The notes: a model not told the origin generated them from the letters alone. Positions 16,901 through 25,793 are shown, numbered from the stretch's first letter. The stretch is 49,382 nucleotides of DNA from Opacimonas sp040514355 (GCA_040514355.1 JBEVCF010000005.1:1-49382), one strand, 5' to 3'. Numbers and translations are program-made.

Positions 16901-17644
16901 ATGCAAAGCCTAGTTACCCCTGAAGAATGGGACTTACGCGTCAATTTGGCTGCGTGTTATCGCATCGTCGCGCATTATGGTTGGGATGATCTTGTCTTTA
17001 CTCATATCTCGGCACGGGTACCTGGTACTGAGCCACATTTTTTAATTAATCCTTATGGCATGATGTTCGAAGAAGTGACGGCCTCCTCTTTGGTCAAAGT
17101 CGATTTGCATGGCAAAAAGGTCATGGAAAGTGAGTATGACATCAATCCTGCTGGGTTTACGATTCACTCAGCGATCCACGAGGCTCGGGAAGATGCACAA
17201 TGTGTCTTACATTTGCATACTAATGCAGGAGTGGCAGTGGCGGCATTAGCTGAAGGGTTACAACCTTATTCACAACAATCTATGCTGCCGCTTAGCAACT
17301 TGGCCTATCACGATTACGAAGGAGTTGCACTCAGAGAAGATGAGAAAGCGCGCCTAGTCGCGGATCTTGGGCAAAACCAGTTTTTAATGTTGCGCAGTCA
17401 TGGCTTGTTAACAACGGGAGGGAGTGTCCAAGATGCCTTTTTGAATATGTATTTCTTCCAACGCTCATGTGAAATTCAATTGCTAGCGCAAGCTACTGGG
17501 CAGCCCTTAGTGGAAGTGCCAGCTGAGATCATTGCCACCGTGCAGGAACAGGGCGCACAGGTCACCCATAATCATTTTGGTGGTATCGCATGGCCTGGCA
17601 TCCTGCGCAAGCTTGACCGGCATTATCCAGGTTTTCGCGACTGA
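16901..17644 (+). CDS. Class II aldolase/adducin family protein
   Basis: A 247-residue class II aldolase-fold protein. Zinc-ligand histidines are visible as H104 and H106 in LHLHTNAG and H167 in RSHGLLTTGG. The segment before the first pair reads NPAGFTIHSAIHEARED, where true aldolases such as fuculose-1-phosphate aldolase have a catalytic Glu; this version, with NPAGF, is the adducin-like type. Aldolase activity is therefore not assured. The ATG at 16901 has a good AAGGA upstream, and an in-frame TTG at 16886 is not needed. The following hydrolase gene overlaps the stop codon by one base (TGATG), so the two are translationally coupled. The pair is an insert between fabB and pdxB. Confidence 0.85.
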   Translation: MQSLVTPEEWDLRVNLAACYRIVAHYGWDDLVFTHISARVPGTEPHFLINPYGMMFEEVTASSLVKVDLHGKKVMESEYDINPAGFTIHSAIHEAREDAQCVLHLHTNAGVAVAALAEGLQPYSQQSMLPLSNLAYHDYEGVALREDEKARLVADLGQNQFLMLRSHGLLTTGGSVQDAFLNMYFFQRSCEIQLLAQATGQPLVEVPAEIIATVQEQGAQVTHNHFGGIAWPGILRKLDRHYPGFRD

Positions 17645-18510
17645 TGTTTGCAGAACTCAAAGACTACGAAAAATACGCTCAGTATTTTGAGTTTAACGGT
17701 TTTAACATTGCTTATTGGCACCGCGCAACTGCGATAACTGATAGTGCGGACACCCCAATTTTATTTCTGCATGGCTTCCCCAGTGCCAGTTATGATTGGC
17801 ATAGGATTGCAACAGATTGTGCCTCTCTTGGTCCAGTGTATGCGTTGGACTTTTTGGGGTTTGGGTTATCTGATAAACCTTACCCTCATCGTTATTCCAT
17901 CTTGGAACAAGCTGATATAGTTGAAGCGTTTGTGGCGCATCTGGGCATGGCTCAGGTTCATATAGTCGCCCATGATTATGCGGTATCTGTTGCGCAAGAA
18001 TTGTTGCGCCGAGGAGAGACAGACTTTATCAACAGTGTGGCTTTTCTCAATGGCGGCTTGTTTGCGGATTTACACCGCCCGATTTTTACCCAAAAATTGC
18101 TACATTCACCATTGGGTTCGATACTCACTAAGTTGATGACTCAAGTCACATTAGCCAAAGGGTTTACGCGCATTTTTGGTCCAGACACGCCGCCTAGTCA
18201 ACCAATAATCGATGCACTTTGGCAGTTAATCAATACCAAGCAAGGACGCAGAGTGATCCCGTGCTTGTTGGATTATTTGGATGAACGCAAAACATATCAA
18301 CGAGTGTGGCGGCAAGCGCTCATCGCTGCGCCTGTGCCGCTCGGTTTTATTAACGGTGTAGCCGATCCTATCTCGGGTGAGCATATGTTACGCGCATTTC
18401 AGGCTTTGCTGCCAGATGCTTACTCAATTGCACTAAATGTTGGACATTATCCTCAACTAGAGGACCCAAATAGCGTATACTTAGCTCTACGAAAGTTTTG
18501 GCAAGAATAA
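17644..18510 (+). CDS. Alpha/beta hydrolase, MEST (PEG1)-like
   Basis: A 288-residue alpha/beta hydrolase without a signal peptide. The oxyanion region is LHGFPSASYDWHRIA and the strand-4 turn LDFLGFGLSDKP. The nucleophile elbow reads IVAHDYAVSVAQELL, placing Asp111 where haloalkane dehalogenases and epoxide hydrolases have their nucleophile; Asp241 (VADPISG) and His268 (GHYPQLEDP) complete a likely triad. Several long stretches recall the vertebrate MEST/PEG1 protein from memory: NGGLFADLHRP, GFTRIFGPDTPPSQ, YLDERKTYQRVWRQAL and HYPQLEDP. The usual small residue after the nucleophile turn is Ala rather than Gly. Activity and substrate are unknown for this family. It is coupled to the aldolase gene and ends 6 bases before pdxB. 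Confidence 0.85.
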   Translation: MFAELKDYEKYAQYFEFNGFNIAYWHRATAITDSADTPILFLHGFPSASYDWHRIATDCASLGPVYALDFLGFGLSDKPYPHRYSILEQADIVEAFVAHLGMAQVHIVAHDYAVSVAQELLRRGETDFINSVAFLNGGLFADLHRPIFTQKLLHSPLGSILTKLMTQVTLAKGFTRIFGPDTPPSQPIIDALWQLINTKQGRRVIPCLLDYLDERKTYQRVWRQALIAAPVPLGFINGVADPISGEHMLRAFQALLPDAYSIALNVGHYPQLEDPNSVYLALRKFWQE

Positions 18511-18516
18511 TTTTTG

Positions 18517-19698
18517 ATGCACATCCTTTATGACGACAATATGCCTTTTGCCAAAGAGGTATTTACCAGTCTTGGCCACGCCCAAGAATTTAATCATGCT
18601 CAGGTCAACGACATTGATGTCAGTCACACTGATGCGCTCATGATCCGCTCAACCACCAAAGTGAATGCCGACTTGGTCAAACGTCTGCGCCAATGCCAGT
18701 ACGTGGCGACCGCGACAGCAGGGTACAACCATCTTGATTTCGCTGCGCTAGAAACTGCCCAAATGAAGGCGTATCACGCGGCGGGTTGTAATGCCCAAGC
18801 TGTATCAGAATACGCACTCAGTGCTGCATTATACGCCTTGTTAGCTACGGGACGAATACAGATGCAACACGACCTCAGTGTTTTGAGCGAGCTCAAGGTA
18901 GGCGTTGTTGGGGTGGGTCAAGTGGGCTCGAGAGTCGCACAAAAGTTTCGTGCACTTGGTTGTACGGTGCATTGTTATGATCCGCCGCGGGCGACCCAAG
19001 AACCCGATGAGCCCTGGGCTGATTTATCTACAATTGTAGCGTGTGATATTGTGTGTCTACATGCACCTCTGGTCAAAGACGACCCGTATCCAAGCTTTCA
19101 CTTATTCAATGTTGAGGTGTTACAACAACTGCGTCCCGAACAAATTCTGATAAATGCTGGGCGTGGTGAAGTCATTGATAATCATGCGCTGCTAAAACTG
19201 TGTGAATCGCAAAAAATGCCGACTTTGGTACTCGATGTATGGGAAAATGAACCTGATATTTTAACCGCATTGATTCCGCATACATTGATTGCGACACCAC
19301 ATATTGCTGGTCATAGCTTGGAAGGTAAAACTCGTGGTACCTTTATGCTATATGAGTGGCTAGCTGAACAAATAGGTCAGGATGCTTCTTTGCGTATGCA
19401 TGATTTCTTACCTAAATGCCATAAAACGTACGCCTGTCATACAGCACAGCTAACTATTCGTGATCTTACGACATTGGTCTGGGAAATATATGATATAGCA
19501 ATTGATGATAGAGAATTTCGCGCAAAAATGGCACAATCTGATTGCTTTAGTGAATTGCGCAAGGCGTATCGCAAACCAGAGCTAGACCCTACAACCAAAG
19601 TACGTCGAGAATTTTCAGTACTGGAAGTAACATGTGCCGATGCGTATGTTGCTGGAGTATTGCAGAATCTTGGTTTTACAACCAAATCGTTAATCTAA
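18517..19698 (+). CDS. pdxB: Erythronate-4-phosphate dehydrogenase
   Basis: PdxB oxidises 4-phosphoerythronate in the DXP-dependent pathway to pyridoxal phosphate. The 393 residues begin MHILYDDNMPFAKEVFTSLG, as in known PdxB. The NAD-binding fold is GVVGVGQVGSRVA (about 130-142), followed by the D-2-hydroxyacid dehydrogenase elements NAGRGEVIDNHALL and TPHIAGHSLEGKTRGT with the catalytic His. The C-terminal dimerisation domain, unique to PdxB, covers about 290-393. The ATG at 18517 is preferred to the TTG at 18514 one codon earlier. asd follows after 20 bases. Confidence 0.94.
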   Translation: MHILYDDNMPFAKEVFTSLGHAQEFNHAQVNDIDVSHTDALMIRSTTKVNADLVKRLRQCQYVATATAGYNHLDFAALETAQMKAYHAAGCNAQAVSEYALSAALYALLATGRIQMQHDLSVLSELKVGVVGVGQVGSRVAQKFRALGCTVHCYDPPRATQEPDEPWADLSTIVACDIVCLHAPLVKDDPYPSFHLFNVEVLQQLRPEQILINAGRGEVIDNHALLKLCESQKMPTLVLDVWENEPDILTALIPHTLIATPHIAGHSLEGKTRGTFMLYEWLAEQIGQDASLRMHDFLPKCHKTYACHTAQLTIRDLTTLVWEIYDIAIDDREFRAKMAQSDCFSELRKAYRKPELDPTTKVRREFSVLEVTCADAYVAGVLQNLGFTTKSLI

Positions 19699-19718
19699 TA
19701 CAGGATTTAAGTAAGTTT

Positions 19719-20735
19719 ATGTCTCAATCATTTAATGTTGCCGTATTAGGCGCAACAGGTCTTGTAGGCCAAACCATGATGGATTTGTTAGCCGAGCGTG
19801 ATTTTCCAATTAAACAATTATTCCCACTTGCTTCGGCACGTTCTGCTGGTGGTACTGTCACTTTCAAAGGCAAAGAGGTCGAAGTACTTGATGCGGATAA
19901 ATTTGATTGGACTCAGGTTGAGCTAGGTTTCTTCTCTGCTGGTGGCAATATTTCTGAAAAATTCGCACCTATCGCAGCAGAAGCGGGTTGTGTGGTTATT
20001 GATAACACATCACACTTCCGTTATGAGCCCGATATTCCTTTAGTTGTACCTGAAGTGAACGGGACGGCGTTGGCTGATTTTAGAAATCGCAATATTATTG
20101 CCAACCCAAATTGTTCGACCATTCAAATGTTAGTCGCGTTGAAGCCTATCCACGATGCGGTCGGTATTGAGCGAATTAATGTCTGTACCTATCAGTCTGT
20201 ATCTGGCGCAGGTAAGTCTGCAATGGAAGCATTAGCGAAACAAACTGCAGACTTGTTAAACGCACGCGAAGTCAAAAACGAGGACTTTGCGCGTCAAATC
20301 GCATTTAATGTGATCCCTCAAATCGACGTATTTACAGATAATGACTACACCAAGGAAGAAATGAAAATGGTGTGGGAGACGCGCAAAATCTTGGGTGATG
20401 ATACGATCTTAGTCAATCCAACTGCAGTTCGTGTACCTGTTTTTTATGGTCATGGTGAAGCGATTCACATTGAAACGCGTGCGCCAATTGACGCAGAAGA
20501 CGTCAAACAATTACTTGCTCAAGCACCTGGCGTAAAAGTCTATGCCTCTCAAGAGGATTTCCCTACCCAAGTGTGTAGTGCGAGCGGCAATGATTTGACG
20601 CACGTTGGTCGTATCCGCAATGATATTTCTCACCCCAACGGTATCAATATGTGGGTGGTTTCAGATAATATTCGTAAAGGCGCTGCAACAAACAGTGTGC
20701 AAATTGCAGAGTTACTGGTCAAAGAATACTTGTAA
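19719..20735 (+). CDS. asd: Aspartate-semialdehyde dehydrogenase
   Basis: The enzyme reduces aspartyl phosphate to aspartate semialdehyde, the branch point to Lys/diaminopimelate, Thr and Met. The 338 residues show the NADP-binding GATGLVGQTMMDLL (9-22), the active-site Cys132 in NPNCSTIQM, and GHGEAIHIETRAP with a substrate-binding Arg. In E. coli this locus holds usg, a related protein; here the catalytic Cys is present, so a functional Asd is the better call. The start at 19719 aligns with Asd N-termini; the frame is open further upstream inside pdxB. A strong hairpin terminator follows. Confidence 0.93.
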   Translation: MSQSFNVAVLGATGLVGQTMMDLLAERDFPIKQLFPLASARSAGGTVTFKGKEVEVLDADKFDWTQVELGFFSAGGNISEKFAPIAAEAGCVVIDNTSHFRYEPDIPLVVPEVNGTALADFRNRNIIANPNCSTIQMLVALKPIHDAVGIERINVCTYQSVSGAGKSAMEALAKQTADLLNAREVKNEDFARQIAFNVIPQIDVFTDNDYTKEEMKMVWETRKILGDDTILVNPTAVRVPVFYGHGEAIHIETRAPIDAEDVKQLLAQAPGVKVYASQEDFPTQVCSASGNDLTHVGRIRNDISHPNGINMWVVSDNIRKGAATNSVQIAELLVKEYL

Positions 20736-20750
20736 CCACGTATTATCCTT

Positions 20751-20785
20751 AAAAAGCCCTGATATGTTCGCCATATCAGGGCTTT
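20751..20785 (+). terminator. Terminator after asd
   Basis: Perfect 14-base stem (AAAGCCCTGATATG / CATATCAGGGCTTT) around a TTCGC loop. The T run after it is short, while five A residues precede the stem. It separates pdxB-asd from fimV. Confidence 0.8.
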
Positions 20786-20899
20786 GTAGTTCTCAGAGTC
20801 CAAGCAAAAGTTACCCCTTAGAGTCAGTCTATGTTATCTTTAGAGTGGTATTTAACTCGTTGAATTAACAGCATTAGTAAAATGCGAGGAACCCAGTAA

Positions 20900-22042
20900 A
20901 TGCATATATTTAAGTTCATACTGCTGTTTGTACTAACCGTGCTGACACTGCCAAGTATCGCGACGACCAGCGAGCTTGCTACTGCGCAAGACAGCAGTGC
21001 CCAAGCAACAGCGCCAGCGGATGCTGTCTTTGGCCCTGTCCAAGCTGAAGATACTTTGTGGAATATAGCCAAAGGCTATCGCAATTCGGCTCAATACTTG
21101 GGACCTCGACCGGATTCATTATATCCCGTCATGTATGGTATTTACCTTAAAAACCCTCACGCGTTTATTGATGATAACGTCAGTCACTTACGCAACGGTG
21201 TGATGCTAGAGATGCCAAGTGCTGATTTTGTTGCTAGTTTGGACTTGGGTGAAGCAGAACGGAAAATTGAGGGTGACGATAAACAATGGACTAGCAGTAT
21301 CGTCGAACAACAGATAATTCATGACATCCAAGCACAATATGCAGATTCATTGAGCACCATCCAAACGCTCCTAACAGAAAATCAACGTCTTACTGAACAA
21401 TTAGAGCGGGTTGCAGAGCAAGTTGATGTCTTAAATACACAAGTCACCCAGGATGTACAGGCGCAATTACAGGAGCAAGCCACACTACAAGCACACCTCT
21501 TAACGTTGATAAACAATCCCCCAAAAGTTCAGTCTGAAGCTGACTCATCGCAATGGGTTGAGGATTTTAAGGTACTTTTAACAGAGCCGTTAGTAGTGGT
21601 TGCTGTGTTATCTTTGACCGTTTTTACAGGCTTCATTGTGTTTGGCTTATGGTTATTTCGCAAGCAGCAACCCGACGTAGTCAAGCCTCAAGCCGAACCT
21701 GACTCAGATGGTGTTGATACAGAAGCATTAGACACCAGTCATAGCCCTGAGTTTTTAGATGTTGATGTACTGTTATCTGAGACTGAGGAGGTTGAGACTA
21801 CTGCTCAAGAACCGGATTTAGACGTGCTAAAAAATATTGAAGGCATACCCGTTGAGGTTCCCGCTGAGGAACAGGTTCAAGATGATGAACTTGCCAGTGA
21901 TCTAGATTTGGCTCGAACCTATATTGAAATGGGTGAAACAGATGAGGCGGTCAGTTTGTTAGAGGAGGTGTTGCAACATGGTAGTACCGCTCAACAAGCT
22001 GAAGCTAATGATTTACTTGCGCAATTAGATAACAACAAATGA
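20900..22042 (+). CDS. fimV: FimV-like inner-membrane peptidoglycan-binding protein
   Basis: FimV/HubP proteins organise the cell pole and type IV pili. This one has 380 residues, much shorter than usual (about 700-1500). It has a signal peptide (1-21), a LysM-like segment starting GPVQAEDTLWNIAKGY (45-60) and running to about 107, a coiled-coil-prone stretch (135-205), one transmembrane helix (230-253), an acidic cytoplasmic part, and the conserved FimV C-terminal motif DLDLARTYIEMGETDEAVSLLEEV (about 335-360). I do not see the usual N-terminal beta domain with the LNQPLxAxI pattern. The ATG at 20900 has GAGGAA upstream. truA overlaps its stop by 4 bases (ATGA). Position between asd and truA supports the name. 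Confidence 0.85.
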   Translation: MHIFKFILLFVLTVLTLPSIATTSELATAQDSSAQATAPADAVFGPVQAEDTLWNIAKGYRNSAQYLGPRPDSLYPVMYGIYLKNPHAFIDDNVSHLRNGVMLEMPSADFVASLDLGEAERKIEGDDKQWTSSIVEQQIIHDIQAQYADSLSTIQTLLTENQRLTEQLERVAEQVDVLNTQVTQDVQAQLQEQATLQAHLLTLINNPPKVQSEADSSQWVEDFKVLLTEPLVVVAVLSLTVFTGFIVFGLWLFRKQQPDVVKPQAEPDSDGVDTEALDTSHSPEFLDVDVLLSETEEVETTAQEPDLDVLKNIEGIPVEVPAEEQVQDDELASDLDLARTYIEMGETDEAVSLLEEVLQHGSTAQQAEANDLLAQLDNNK

Positions 22043-22845
22043 CCGATATACAATTCAAGTACGCCCTGTGTGTAGAATACTGTGGCGCTGATTTTTATGG
22101 CTGGCAGCGCCAAGAAAATGTACCTAGTGTGCAACAAACATTAGAAAGTGCATTGAGTAAAATAGCCAATCATTCCGTGCAAGTCCAATGCAGTGGACGC
22201 ACGGATGCGGGTGTGCATGCAACCTATCAAGTAGTGCATTTTACAACGTCTGCCAAGCGCGACGACAAAGCATGGGTGCTAGGCGTTAACAGTCATCTAC
22301 CTGATAGTATTTCCGTCAAATGGGTACAAAGCGTTGCTGATGATTTTCATGCGCGCTTTTCGGCAACAGCTCGTCGTTATCGTTATGTGATTTATAATGA
22401 CCGTGCGCGTCCCGGTATTTTAAATAAAGGTGTCACGCATATCTATCAGCCACTGGATGAGCAGAAAATGCATCATGCAGCTCAGTGTTTACTTGGAGAA
22501 CAAGATTTTACATCGTTTCGTGCGGCTTTATGTCAATCCAATACGCCTTTTCGAAATGTCCATCATGTGTACGTATTTCGAGTCGGTAAATATGTCGTGA
22601 TGGATATCAAGGCAAATGCCTTTTTACATCACATGGTGCGTAATATTATTGGTTCACTAATTGAAATAGGTGCAGGTAATCAACCTGTTGAATGGATGGC
22701 TGAGCTCTTGGCCAAAAAAGACCGGACCCTTGCTGCTGCAACTGCCAAACCCTATGGTCTATACTTTGTGGATGTGGATTTTCCAGAACAATATAGATTA
22801 CCTGCGTCTGACATGGGGCCACTTTTTTTACAGTTCGCCGAATAA
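22039..22845 (+). CDS. truA: tRNA pseudouridine(38-40) synthase TruA
   Basis: TruA isomerises uridines 38, 39 and 40 in the tRNA anticodon arm. The 268-residue protein has the catalytic Asp56 within CSGRTDAGVHA and the family segments FYGWQRQ, FHARFSA and FLHHMVRNIIG. The ATG overlaps the fimV stop (ATGA), which implies coupled translation. accD follows after 136 bases. Confidence 0.95.
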   Translation: MTDIQFKYALCVEYCGADFYGWQRQENVPSVQQTLESALSKIANHSVQVQCSGRTDAGVHATYQVVHFTTSAKRDDKAWVLGVNSHLPDSISVKWVQSVADDFHARFSATARRYRYVIYNDRARPGILNKGVTHIYQPLDEQKMHHAAQCLLGEQDFTSFRAALCQSNTPFRNVHHVYVFRVGKYVVMDIKANAFLHHMVRNIIGSLIEIGAGNQPVEWMAELLAKKDRTLAAATAKPYGLYFVDVDFPEQYRLPASDMGPLFLQFAE

Positions 22846-22857
22846 ATGAACAAATGA

Positions 22858-22874
22858 GACTTCTTAGACCAGTT
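22858..22874 (+). promoter_or_regulatory. FadR-like operator upstream of accD
   Basis: GACTTCTTAGACCAGTT matches ANCTNGTCNGACCAGNT (the FadR consensus read on this strand) at about 10 of 13 informative positions; the right half GACCAGTT is perfect. A possible promoter lies just downstream: TTGTAT (22874-22879), 18 bases, TATGAT (22898-22903). This would place the operator near -44, as for FadR-activated genes. Confidence 0.45.
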
Positions 22875-22981
22875 TTGTATTCGTCTTGCACTGTTTTTAT
22901 GATTAAATTAGAAAAGCAAAAAAGTAGTCGAGTACTGTCTACTCAATTACATACCCATTTACTATAGGAAAAACACGTTCC

Positions 22982-23884
22982 ATGAGTTGGATAGAAAAAA
23001 TTCTCCCGCGTACCCAATCTTCTGAAAAAAGTAATGTTCCAGAGGGTATTTGGACCAAATGTACATCTTGTGATGCCGTGTTATACCGCAGTGAGTTAGA
23101 AAAACTTCAAGAAGTATGTCCTAAGTGCGGACATCATATGCGGATCAGTGCACGCGCTCGTATTAATCATTTCTTAGATTTAGAGGGTAGACAAGAGATT
23201 GCAGCCAATCTTGAGCCGCAAGATGTGTTGAAGTTTAAAGACTCAAAACGTTACAAAGATCGTATTTCAGCGGCACAAAAAGCCACTCACGAGAAAGATG
23301 CATTGGTCGTTTTTAAAGGAACGTTGAAAGGTAAACCTGTCGTAGTCGCAAGTTTCGAGTTTGCGTTTCTTGGCGGTTCAATGGCATCCGTGGTCGGCGC
23401 TAAATTTGTCGCTGCAGTGAATGCTAGTCTTGAGCATCATTGCCCATTAGTGTGTTTTTCTACATCGGGTGGGGCGCGTATGCAAGAAGCGTTGTTATCG
23501 CTCATGCAGATGGCAAAAACAAGTGCTGCGCTAGCTAAAATGAGTCAACGCGGCTTGCCCTATATTTCTGTGCTTACCGATCCTACAATGGGCGGTGTAT
23601 CTGCATCACTTGCCATGTTAGGTGATATCAATGTCGCAGAGCCGAAAGCGCTGATTGGTTTTGCTGGTCCTCGCGTCATCGAACAAACTGTTCGCGAAAC
23701 GTTACCAGAAGGGTTTCAACGTAGTGAGTTCTTGTTGGAAAAGGGCGCGATTGACATGATTGTTGATCGTCGCGAGATGCGTGACACCTTGTACTCAGTA
23801 TTAACGAAGTTACATCGTGCAGAGTCAGCACATCAGGTTGCGTCTGAACCTCCAGGTGAGACAGCAGCGGATGCCGACCAATAA
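22982..23884 (+). CDS. accD: Acetyl-CoA carboxylase carboxyltransferase subunit beta
   Basis: AccD with AccA forms the carboxyltransferase that makes malonyl-CoA, the committed step of fatty acid synthesis. The 300 residues start with the zinc ribbon C27-x2-C30 and C46-x2-C49 (CTSC ... CPKC). The crotonase-like carboxyltransferase core follows, with SGGARMQEALLSLMQM and DPTMGGVSAS. folC begins inside the last 14 bases, giving the conserved accD-folC arrangement. A FadR-like site lies about 110 bases upstream. Confidence 0.95.
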   Translation: MSWIEKILPRTQSSEKSNVPEGIWTKCTSCDAVLYRSELEKLQEVCPKCGHHMRISARARINHFLDLEGRQEIAANLEPQDVLKFKDSKRYKDRISAAQKATHEKDALVVFKGTLKGKPVVVASFEFAFLGGSMASVVGAKFVAAVNASLEHHCPLVCFSTSGGARMQEALLSLMQMAKTSAALAKMSQRGLPYISVLTDPTMGGVSASLAMLGDINVAEPKALIGFAGPRVIEQTVRETLPEGFQRSEFLLEKGAIDMIVDRREMRDTLYSVLTKLHRAESAHQVASEPPGETAADADQ

Positions 23885-25154
23885 TTCAGACACACCCAAT
23901 ACTACATGGTCTCTAGAACGCTGGTTGGCGTTCCTAGAGTCTATTCATACTACTGAGATTGACATGGGCCTGGCGCGTATTTGCCAGGTTTACACTCGCC
24001 TTAATTTAGATTGGTCTCAGCAAACTGTCATCACAGTCGCAGGTACTAATGGTAAAGGCACGACATGTGCCATGCTTGAACGCGCTGCAACCTTATACGG
24101 TCAAAGCGTTGGCGTGTATTGCTCCCCGCATATTCATTTGTACAACGAAAGGGTGCGGGTCAATCATCAAATCCTAGATGACCGTGCACACTGCGACGCT
24201 TTTCATACGGTGGAACAGGCTCGTGGTGATATTTCACTGACGTATTTTGAGTTTGGGACATTAGCGGCCTTAGTCTTATTGAATCGCAGTAACGTGGATC
24301 TGGTGATCCTTGAGGTGGGGTTAGGTGGTCGTTTAGATGCGACCAATGTGGTCGACCCAGATGTTGCCGTCATCACCAGTATTGGCCTAGATCACCAGGC
24401 GTTTCTAGGGGATACTAGGGAGTTAATTGCGATTGAAAAAGCGGGTATCATCCGCGCCGGTAAACCGTGTGTTATTGGTGAAATTGACCCACCTACTTCT
24501 TTACAAACCATCCCAGTAGAGCTAGGTGCCACTACGAAATGGGCTGGGCGTGATTTTGTCCATTTTGTCAAAAATGGACAATGGTGTTATCGTTCATCTG
24601 ACTTTGAGGTGGTGACTGAATTACCTAAGATACCTATGCCAAATGCAGCTACAGCTATTGCTGTCTTGCAAACCTTGGGTTGGGATATGCATACTACATT
24701 GGTGCAACAACTGGTTGCTCAAACACGTTTAGCAGGTCGCTTAGAGATTCAAACGCCGACTTGGCGTAATCCTAAACAGGTCCCAGTGATGTACGATGTA
24801 GCACATAATCCACAAGCGTCTGAATACCTTGCCAAGCATCTACAAGCGCAAACATATCGCAATATATATGCTATTTTTGGTGCCTTTAAAGATAAAGACC
24901 TGTACGGTATCTTACAACCCATCGTGCCGTTATGCGCTGCGGTATACTGCATTACATTAGAGGGCCCCCGTGCAGCGACAGCTGATTCGATTACGGACTT
25001 GTGTAAAGTGCATTTTCCTCAGGTAAAATGTGTGTCAGAAACTGACGTTGAATCCGCTTATATAGCTGTCTTAAACACTGCACAAGCTGATGATTTAGTG
25101 TTAGTATTTGGTTCATTCTTTACGGTAAATGCATGCCAGCAACTGTTGGCTTAA
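23871..25154 (+). CDS. folC: Bifunctional folylpolyglutamate/dihydrofolate synthase
   Basis: FolC adds glutamate to dihydropteroate and then to tetrahydrofolates. The 427-residue Mur-ligase-family protein has the P-loop AGTNGKGTT (57-65), the loop EVGLGGRLDATNVV with ATP/Mg ligands, TSIGLDH, and the C-terminal domain motif DVAHNPQA. I take the ATG at 23871 because a purine-rich stretch (CAGGTGAG) precedes it and the length fits; the frame is open further upstream within accD. It overlaps accD by 14 bases. The DedD gene follows after 24 bases. Confidence 0.94.
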   Translation: MPTNNSDTPNTTWSLERWLAFLESIHTTEIDMGLARICQVYTRLNLDWSQQTVITVAGTNGKGTTCAMLERAATLYGQSVGVYCSPHIHLYNERVRVNHQILDDRAHCDAFHTVEQARGDISLTYFEFGTLAALVLLNRSNVDLVILEVGLGGRLDATNVVDPDVAVITSIGLDHQAFLGDTRELIAIEKAGIIRAGKPCVIGEIDPPTSLQTIPVELGATTKWAGRDFVHFVKNGQWCYRSSDFEVVTELPKIPMPNAATAIAVLQTLGWDMHTTLVQQLVAQTRLAGRLEIQTPTWRNPKQVPVMYDVAHNPQASEYLAKHLQAQTYRNIYAIFGAFKDKDLYGILQPIVPLCAAVYCITLEGPRAATADSITDLCKVHFPQVKCVSETDVESAYIAVLNTAQADDLVLVFGSFFTVNACQQLLA

Positions 25155-25178
25155 TACACTCGTACTTAAAGGTTTCCC

Positions 25179-25793
25179 ATGGCTCCAGCGATACAAAATC
25201 GATTAGTCGGCACCATCATAGTGGTTGCTTTAGTCGTTATATTTTTACCCGAATTATTAGATGGTAAAAAGCAAACCCGCGCTGACATTGCGGTCAATAT
25301 ACCAACGAGCCCCCTACAAAAAACGATTCCAGCGCTCAATATGACAGCTGTCGAGGACATCAAAGCTAATGTCACGCTACCGGAGCAAGTTGAGTTAGTG
25401 GAAGCCGCAACGGATGATACACCGAAATCAAAGACAGATATTGAAACATCAGTGCCTGAGGCAAAAGATGTAACACAGACTAGTACAGAAGCATCCGCTG
25501 CTAGTGCCTTGTCAGAGCAAACCTTCATTCAAAATATTGATGAAGAAGAGGCTGTCGGTTGGGTGATCCAATTAGGTAGTTTTAAACATGAAAAAAACGT
25601 ACAGGAATTGGTCAAGAAAGTTGAAAAAGCCGGCTATCGTGTCTTTTCAAAACCTGTTGAAACCAGTGTTGGGCGTCTTACTAAAGTTTTTGTGGGCCCT
25701 GACTTGGACAAAGCAAAACTTGAAGATTCGCTGTCACATCTAAAAGAAGTGACACAATTAACGGGAAGGGTGACACCTTTTGCAGTCAATTAG
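25179..25793 (+). CDS. dedD: SPOR-domain cell division protein DedD
   Basis: A 204-residue bitopic membrane protein. One transmembrane helix near the N-terminus (about 9-25, LVGTIIVVALVVIFLPE) is followed by a Thr/Glu/Ala-rich periplasmic linker and a C-terminal SPOR domain (about 127-204; WVIQLGSFKHEKNVQ ... YRVFSKP ... TKVFVGP). SPOR domains bind denuded glycan strands at the septum, and DedD assists septal constriction. The name rests on the domain layout and on the folC-dedD-cvpA-purF order. Confidence 0.9.
   Translation: MAPAIQNRLVGTIIVVALVVIFLPELLDGKKQTRADIAVNIPTSPLQKTIPALNMTAVEDIKANVTLPEQVELVEAATDDTPKSKTDIETSVPEAKDVTQTSTEASAASALSEQTFIQNIDEEEAVGWVIQLGSFKHEKNVQELVKKVEKAGYRVFSKPVETSVGRLTKVFVGPDLDKAKLEDSLSHLKEVTQLTGRVTPFAVN

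Noticed and set aside
20818..20846. Direct repeat TTAGAGT at 20818 and 20840, spaced 22 bases, upstream of fimV
   Set aside because: Only two 7-base copies in AT-rich sequence. The spacing equals about two helical turns, but chance is a sufficient explanation.
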